Below are positions 21,032 through 26,203 of a stretch of DNA of 26,203 bases, one piece after another. The position numbers and the translations under genes are program-made. Below the pieces are notes generated by a model. That model saw only the letters and a program-made list of their open reading frames with translations, did no database searches and had not been told where the DNA came from. Numbering within the stretch: the stretch's first letter is position 1; every line of letters starts with the position of its first letter. Source of the stretch: a virus; the IMG/VR virus record IMGVR_UViG_3300030102_000661, positions 1 through 26,203 of that record; one strand, given 5' to 3'.

Positions 21032-21214
21032 TTAGGACATTTGTGAATTTTTTTCACTTGTCGGTTTGTTTGCAGATCCACTAACATACAACTCGGCAAA
21101 TCCTTTGCCTGATTTTTTTGCTTCGATTTGTCTTCTTAGGTTTTTTACAATGAAGGAATTTTCATCTTTACCTTTTTGTAATTGCCTATCTAGTTGCTGT
21201 TCCAAAGTACTCAT
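21032..21214 (-). CDS. Small hypothetical late protein
   Basis: A 60-residue protein starting MSTLEQQLDRQLQKGKDENS at 21214 (a start at 21229 is also possible). Helical and charged, with a Ser/Lys-rich end. It overlaps the end of the 939-residue gene by 29 bp and is the last gene before the intrinsic terminator. No family is recognised. Small proteins between ejection protein genes may be virion components. Confidence 0.55.
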   Translation of the reverse strand: MSTLEQQLDRQLQKGKDENSFIVKNLRRQIEAKKSGKGFAELYVSGSANKPTSEKNSQMS

Positions 21215-24005
21215 CGTATGATACTCCACCGTTGATCCATGTTGCAGATGGGTTTTTATAAACCACGGTCTGATACTGTACTACATCTGCAAAACTTATT
21301 CCATCTATTTTTCCTATTTCTTCTATAACATCTGCAAATAAGTCTTCTTTTTCTTCAAATATTTCTTTTGCCCTTGATGGATCAAATGCTTCATCAAACT
21401 CAGGTATGTACTGAAATCTAATACCAGTCAATCCAGCTGTTGGTTCATTACTTAAAGACATAATGTCAGGTCTATCTTTATACCTTGCGTCAGTTATAAA
21501 TGTAAAACCATCTATTCCTCTAGCTCTAAGTGTGTTGGTTATTATCTGCGCAAAGTCTACATTTTGTCTGTTTTGAAAATATATTTCTGCACCAGGTCTA
21601 GCTCCTTCAGTTCCATCAGCAACAACCTTTGATACAAAAACTGCATCCTGGTTGAATTTTTTGCCCATCTCAACAACCTTATCTGTCATAGCCTTGGGAT
21701 TAAAATTTGTTCTTGTAACAACCTCAAAATTCAAAGATCTTTCCAATTCACCCATAAATTCCCCATATGTGTTATTTGCTTGAAAAGCCATAACAGTATC
21801 ATCATTTTTAAGAGGTGCTGTAAGTTCTGCTGACAAATCAGCTTGTTGTATGTTTGTTGGAACATTGTCAGGTCTTTCTCTAGAAATACCTATTGTTGTT
21901 CTTTCAGGTGATCCTTCCAAAGTTTTTAATTCATCTGCTGCTTTTATTTTATCAGCTTCACTTGAAGCAGAGCTATTAATAATTGATCTAAGCTCTTTTA
22001 CTCTTTCAGGATTCGCTGATCCACCATACACACTTTCAAAGTCTAATGATCCGCCTTCACCAGCTTTTGTTGTCCATCCGTTCTTAGTCCACTTTTCTTT
22101 TTCTAAAAACCAAACTACTGCCTGGAGATCATCTGCACCCATATCACCTATGTTTGGATTAAATGCTTTTATGCCACCCTCCGTATTCAATATGTTTGCA
22201 GCATCAGAAAATACTTCTTGTCCAAAACCAAATTCAGATCCTATTTGTGGATTTTCAAAAGTACTTTTAGTTAAATGTTTACCAGCCACAGCTTTTTCTG
22301 CTGGTGGTGGTATTCTTGGTAATCCAGCAGCATCTCTAAGATATCTAGCCGCCCATACATCTATTGTAGCTTCATTACCAAAACCAATAAGATTACCAGT
22401 AAAGTTAATTGTTTTAGGAGCTTTACCAGGTTTTATTTGCCTGAACATATCAAGTAAAGCTGTAGTAGCTGCTGGACTATTATTTCCAAATAATTTACCA
22501 GCTGCATTTCTTATAAGATCAAAATCAACATTTTCATCTTTTGCCATTGCAGTAAGTCTTGTTGAACTTAAATTACCACCTTCATCGGCAATCTTTTTAT
22601 ACATTTCAATTTGTTTATCAAAGTCACCACGGACAAAAGATCTAAGTACACCAACAGCATTTTCATAGTTTTGTTGTACGTTAGTCATCGCTGACGTTGC
22701 ACCAATAATATCAGCAAATACATCAGATAAACCACCAAACTCTCTTCTTAGTCTAGATCTCATTGATCTATACCAATTAGCCTGGTTAATAATATCTATT
22801 GCAGCTTGATCACCACCCTTTGCTCTTTCAAGAACAGCGTTTACATCAGTAACCATTTTGTTTACAAGATTAGATTTATGAGTTGAAACAGCTGCTGTTT
22901 TTTTATCACCTTTTAATTTATCAAAATTTTTGACATTAGGAATATGGAAAGCATATGCTGGTTGCTGCCACCTAATATCTATTGAACCTTTTTTATCGAC
23001 TTTAAATGATGGATTTTTACTGTCAGCTGCAATGTTTATTGGTAGCCAACCTTCACTTTCAGGGTACTCATTTTTAACCCTTAGAGCTTCATCTCTAATA
23101 GTATTATATTCTTTTGTTGTCTTAGTATCTGTTTTTAACTTTGTTGTTTCTGCTCTAGACAATCTGTTAATTATATTACTAATAACACCAGCTTCAGCTT
23201 CACTTGTTGCAGCCAAACCAGCTGCTACAGTGCCGCCTTGTAAAACTCTTTTCCAAGGTATTTTTCTACCAATTCTAAATGCAGCTTCTAATAAACCACC
23301 TATGCCCATCCCCTCTAAAGATGACTTTGCAAGTTTTACAGCTTCAGGATCATCTTCATATTTTGTAAACAAACCGACTAGCATTTCTCGTAATGCTTCT
23401 TGATCTTGTTGTTCAACACCTTCAGGGTTTGACAATAACTGACCTACTAGCGTTTGATCGTTTGCATTGAAAGCAGTAGCATCAGCTATGCCGCCCCACA
23501 TTAATGACCTAGTAAAAGCATTTGCATTAGTAATTAATTTAACAAAAGAAGCTGCTGGTATTGCTGTTGTACCAAATTGAGATATAGCTTCTGTCAATGC
23601 ACCAGTAATTTGATTGTCATATGGTTTGGAAAGATACTCATTAAATTTTACATTCAATGATTTAGGAATAAGTTCTTCTCCAAAATCTGTTATTGCCTTA
23701 ATACCGCTTTGTAAAAAATCGCTTCCCATAACTGGATTTTGAATATCAAAGCCAATTTTATTAAGACCAGCTGTTACAATATCAACTGGCGCACCAACAA
23801 TTGTTGCCAGGTTCATAGGTAGTTCTGTCATACCTTTTACCGCACCTTTTACAGTAGCTCGACCCATTGTACCTGGTATTGTTTCTTTATCATCAACAAC
23901 TGGCTCTACTTTTTCTTTAGGCTTGTTAACAACACCGATATTAAAAAAAGCAGCTGTGTCTGCTGCTTCATAATCATTTTCTATTTGGTCTAAATAACTT
24001 GTCAT
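21186..24005 (-). CDS. Large ejection-type protein with an enzyme-like domain
   Basis: A 939-residue protein. Its N-terminus (MTSYLDQIENDYEAADTAAF) and hydrophobic stretches around 55-85 and 230-270 resemble internal virion proteins. The centre (about 405-655) looks like a compact globular domain: WYRSMRSRLRREFGGLSDVF, NFTGNL (534-539), TIDVWAARYLRDAAG (547-561), GSEFGFGQEVF (589-599) and LQAVVWFLEKEKW (627-639). Similar 'TIDVW.AR' and 'LQA..W' pieces occur in phage proteins of the DUF7178 or polyvalent-protein type, function unknown. Overlap with its upstream gene is ATGA. It is probably ejected with DNA. Confidence 0.6.
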   Translation of the reverse strand: MTSYLDQIENDYEAADTAAFFNIGVVNKPKEKVEPVVDDKETIPGTMGRATVKGAVKGMTELPMNLATIVGAPVDIVTAGLNKIGFDIQNPVMGSDFLQSGIKAITDFGEELIPKSLNVKFNEYLSKPYDNQITGALTEAISQFGTTAIPAASFVKLITNANAFTRSLMWGGIADATAFNANDQTLVGQLLSNPEGVEQQDQEALREMLVGLFTKYEDDPEAVKLAKSSLEGMGIGGLLEAAFRIGRKIPWKRVLQGGTVAAGLAATSEAEAGVISNIINRLSRAETTKLKTDTKTTKEYNTIRDEALRVKNEYPESEGWLPINIAADSKNPSFKVDKKGSIDIRWQQPAYAFHIPNVKNFDKLKGDKKTAAVSTHKSNLVNKMVTDVNAVLERAKGGDQAAIDIINQANWYRSMRSRLRREFGGLSDVFADIIGATSAMTNVQQNYENAVGVLRSFVRGDFDKQIEMYKKIADEGGNLSSTRLTAMAKDENVDFDLIRNAAGKLFGNNSPAATTALLDMFRQIKPGKAPKTINFTGNLIGFGNEATIDVWAARYLRDAAGLPRIPPPAEKAVAGKHLTKSTFENPQIGSEFGFGQEVFSDAANILNTEGGIKAFNPNIGDMGADDLQAVVWFLEKEKWTKNGWTTKAGEGGSLDFESVYGGSANPERVKELRSIINSSASSEADKIKAADELKTLEGSPERTTIGISRERPDNVPTNIQQADLSAELTAPLKNDDTVMAFQANNTYGEFMGELERSLNFEVVTRTNFNPKAMTDKVVEMGKKFNQDAVFVSKVVADGTEGARPGAEIYFQNRQNVDFAQIITNTLRARGIDGFTFITDARYKDRPDIMSLSNEPTAGLTGIRFQYIPEFDEAFDPSRAKEIFEEKEDLFADVIEEIGKIDGISFADVVQYQTVVYKNPSATWINGGVSYDEYFGTATR

Positions 24006-25645
24006 TGGATGCTATCAATCCTAAATTTTTTGTAAGTTAAAATTTCTCTTCTAAGATTTTGTACAAGCAAATCACTTGGTCTAAACAATGTTGGATTATT
24101 TTTCATATAATCTAATGTTGATTGGATTGGTTTGTTTTCATCAAAAACTATTTGATTTGGTAGCATTGAGTTCATGCTGGTTAAATAATCAACAGCTGTT
24201 TGTTTCATAGTTTTACGAAACTCAAGTTCTTTTTTACCATAAATTTCTTTTGCTTTTGCAATAGTGTTTGCATAAGTAATTGGTTTATTTTCTGCATTTT
24301 GTGTGAGTTTCCACTCAAATAATTCATTTTGAGCATCATCAAACATAAGTTGTAAAGATTTACCAGCTGCACCGCTAGTATCTGCATTTTCATTATAACT
24401 TAATTTTGTTCTAAAATATTGTTTTGCGTCTCTAAATCCATCATTTATTTCAGTTTGAACACGAGTCATAAATTTGCCATAATCACCATCATTAAGACCT
24501 GATGAATTATTTATTACAAGAGATGCTGTTAAAGTATTGTTTCTATCAGCTGAATTAAGTAATTCAATAACATTTCTATCAGATGCACCTGATTTTGTTT
24601 CAGCTTTTTGTATTCCTAACATAATTTCTGTTTTTTTAATTTTATCTATTGAATCATAGTATCCTCTTGATTTAAGTATTTGATGATTTTTCTTTGCGCT
24701 TTCAACTTGGTTTGGATCATTTAAATCAATATTGATAACCTTGGCATAAATATCATTGTTGATACCTTCTAATTCTTTTTCTTTATCTTCTTTTTGTTGT
24801 TCACGATCTTTATCAAACTCTTCAGCTGCTTTTAGTATTCTGTCACGCAGTTTTGTTTTATCACCAATAAGATTTATGGCATTGTTCAAAACTACGTTAT
24901 CACTTTTGCCATCTACTATTTCCATAGCCACAGCCATAGCACTCGGTGACTTTTTCATTTCTTTTAAAACTAAACCATCCACTAGCATTTCTGCTGATTT
25001 ATCAAAAGCTGTGGTGTATTCTTTTGAGCTGTAGCTGCCACCAGTAAGAGCTTTAGTTAATATACCTGGATTGTTAATATTAGTAGAAAAAACCTTTTGA
25101 AAGTTTTCATTAGCTGTTCCAAAGTTATCTGCATTTATGATTGCATTTACAGCTTCATCAGTGCTGTTTGATACATTTGCTTTGTTTACCTCAATAATTC
25201 TAGAATTGTTTTTTTTCACATAATCAATGATTGCAGAACTATAAACCTCTTGACCTATAGACATAAATCTAGATTGTGATTTTTTAGAACTTAAAAAAGG
25301 TTTACCAGTTGCTGGGTTAACTTTAAGACCCATTTGATATTGTTTTAGTATCTCTAACATTTTTCCCTTGGCTTCTCTTTCAGCCTGAATAGGATTTTCA
25401 CTTACTAATGCTTTTGATTTTTCTAACTCAAACTCTGCAACAATAGCTTTTTTTGCTGTATTGACTTCAGTATCAGTTTCTATCTCTAGTTTTCTCATAC
25501 CTATTTCAGTAACAGCATCACCAATATCAGCTATAGTTCTAGCCACTGCTGTAGCTGCATTTGGATTTAGACTAGCTGTTAAACGCTGTCCGCCACCACC
25601 ACGGATACCAAAACCAGTTTGTTGTTTATATGTAGGAACTCTCAT
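24002..25645 (-). CDS. T7 gp15-like internal virion protein
   Basis: A 547-residue protein beginning MRVPTYKQQTGFGIRGGGGQ, then a long helix-rich body (NPNAATAVARTIADIGDAVT, EIGMRKLEIETDTEVNTAKK). Composition (Lys/Asn/Glu-rich, coiled helices) and order directly after the gp14-like gene match T7 gp15, although it is shorter than T7's 747 residues. Expected to be ejected to form the periplasmic tunnel for DNA. Start follows the upstream TAA immediately (TAAATG). Confidence 0.65.
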   Translation of the reverse strand: MRVPTYKQQTGFGIRGGGGQRLTASLNPNAATAVARTIADIGDAVTEIGMRKLEIETDTEVNTAKKAIVAEFELEKSKALVSENPIQAEREAKGKMLEILKQYQMGLKVNPATGKPFLSSKKSQSRFMSIGQEVYSSAIIDYVKKNNSRIIEVNKANVSNSTDEAVNAIINADNFGTANENFQKVFSTNINNPGILTKALTGGSYSSKEYTTAFDKSAEMLVDGLVLKEMKKSPSAMAVAMEIVDGKSDNVVLNNAINLIGDKTKLRDRILKAAEEFDKDREQQKEDKEKELEGINNDIYAKVINIDLNDPNQVESAKKNHQILKSRGYYDSIDKIKKTEIMLGIQKAETKSGASDRNVIELLNSADRNNTLTASLVINNSSGLNDGDYGKFMTRVQTEINDGFRDAKQYFRTKLSYNENADTSGAAGKSLQLMFDDAQNELFEWKLTQNAENKPITYANTIAKAKEIYGKKELEFRKTMKQTAVDYLTSMNSMLPNQIVFDENKPIQSTLDYMKNNPTLFRPSDLLVQNLRREILTYKKFRIDSIQ

Positions 25646-26122
25646 TTAGACACTCGCATAAGTTGTTACAGCTTTTCCTATAGCTGCTATCTTCATTGCT
25701 CTTGATTGTTGCTTTGCTTCGTACAATGCAAGTTGTCCTCTTAATCTTTCGTTCACTGCATTTTCTCTATAATCACTTGCTGTAGCAGCTGCCTGGCGTC
25801 TTTGATTTTCGTTATCTATTTCAAAGTTCAAAGCATTATTAAGCAAAACATCAAGAGCTGATCCAGTTATAGCTACATTGTTTTTACGCATTGCCATAGC
25901 TGACGCATCATTTAATCCTCTAAAATCATTCCTAAATTTAACAGCATTCCTGGATGCATCAAACAAAGCCATTTCTGCTTTTTGTTCTGCTACCTTTGCA
26001 TTTCTATCTGCTATTTGTTTATTATATCGTCCAACTTGTTTAGTACCTTCAGCAGCAGCAAATGTACCTACCGCAGAAACACCTGAACCGATTGCCATAA
26101 GTGTAGCAGCTTCTAATCCCAT
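25646..26122 (-). CDS. T7 gp14-like internal virion protein
   Basis: A 158-residue protein. A hydrophobic, Gly/Ala-rich N-terminus (MGLEAATLMAIGSGVSAVGT) is followed by helical repeats (KQIADRNAKVAEQKAEMALF), the NNVAITGSALDVLLNNALNF segment and QRRQAAATASDYRENAVNER. This pattern is typical of gp14-like core proteins in podophages that form the outer-membrane part of the DNA channel. ATG overlaps the previous stop as TAATG. Confidence 0.75.
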   Translation of the reverse strand: MGLEAATLMAIGSGVSAVGTFAAAEGTKQVGRYNKQIADRNAKVAEQKAEMALFDASRNAVKFRNDFRGLNDASAMAMRKNNVAITGSALDVLLNNALNFEIDNENQRRQAAATASDYRENAVNERLRGQLALYEAKQQSRAMKIAAIGKAVTTYASV

Positions 26123-26203
26123 TATATCACCTTACTAAATAAAATATGATCTCTGCCATCAGGACTAAATTTCCTAACAACACCTTCTTTTTGCATTCCG
26201 AGA
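26122..26203 (-). CDS. GNAT-fold protein, C-terminal fragment (T7 gp13-like)
   Basis: Only the last 26 residues are in the window: LGMQKEGVVRKFSPDGRDHI, then LFSKVI and a stop that overlaps the gp14-like start (TAATG). This reads like the end of a GNAT acetyltransferase-type domain (G-x-x-x-E-G...GRDHILFS). T7 gp13, which sits directly before gp14, has a GNAT-like fold, so position and ending agree. The 5' part is beyond the edge. Confidence 0.55.
   Translation of the reverse strand, partial: LGMQKEGVVRKFSPDGRDHILFSKVI

Noticed and set aside
21850-22668. 272-codon plus-strand open frame
   Set aside because: Lies wholly inside the 939-residue minus-strand gene; composition is that of an antisense shadow (Ser/Leu/Phe-rich) with no ribosome binding site.
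22930-23403. 157-codon plus-strand open frame with hydrophobic segments
   Set aside because: Antisense of the same large virion gene; no start signal or family features.
1-26203. CRISPR array, insertion sequence or transposase
   Set aside because: No regularly spaced repeats and no transposase-like gene or terminal inverted repeats were seen.

Overview
The window is one continuous piece of a temperate, T7-like (podovirus-type) phage genome that is AT-rich and has a marine character. No host gene is visible. Several proteins look like those of pelagiphages, cyanophages and other marine phages: TSILKVDNIQ-type tail fibres, tiny lysine-rich late proteins, a DUF6321-like protein, and T7-like internal virion proteins. 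The attachment core is the 3' half of a tRNA-Asp(GTC) with encoded CCA, so the host is bacterial. A low-GC marine proteobacterium (SAR11 or SAR116 type) is plausible but is inference.

Layout. (1) 1-3904, minus strand: an early operon that starts at a Cro-like gene and runs leftward through a VRR-NUC nuclease, an NrdR-like zinc ribbon, a possible transglycosylase-fold enzyme, DUF6378- and DUF6362-type proteins and a small zinc-finger protein to the terminase small subunit. The large terminase gene would lie just off the left edge. (2) 3905-4696: an immunity region with divergent promoters, a CI-like repressor and several copies of an operator-like sequence (AACAG...TGAC). (3) 4697-7178, plus strand: a recombination operon with a PD-(D/E)XK exonuclease, a small membrane protein, a single-strand annealing protein and an excisionase-like HTH protein. 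(4) 7175-8323, minus strand: tyrosine integrase, meeting the excisionase gene tail to tail inside a hairpin. (5) 8324-8641: attP, with the tRNA-Asp core between two identical 19-bp TGTGTACA double repeats. (6) 8642-26203, minus strand: the late region. Read in transcription order (right to left) it holds T7 gp13-, gp14- and gp15-like proteins, two very large ejection-type proteins, a gp17-like tail fibre, a tandem array of eight further fibre/adhesin genes, a lysis cassette (membrane proteins, 3TM holin, M15 peptidase) and six overlapping tiny basic genes.

How it fits together. Int lies between early and late genes, and an intact attP sits next to int with phage genes on both sides. This is the virion or circular-contig configuration, not an integrated prophage. 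If the genome is circular, terminase small subunit leads through the missing large terminase, portal, capsid and tube genes back to the gp13 fragment at the right edge. The window has no phage RNA polymerase, DNA polymerase or helicase. Regulation looks lambda-like while the particle looks T7-like.

Most interesting items: the shared operator set linking immunity, recombination and integrase promoters; a predicted leaderless cro-like mRNA; the TGTGTACA double repeats at attP and before the terminase large subunit; an NrdR-like zinc ribbon without the ATP-cone; a cupredoxin-like domain in a tail protein; a C1q-like adhesin array; a DUF5872-like protein split into two overlapping genes; and at least six small genes that overlap their neighbours and are easily missed.
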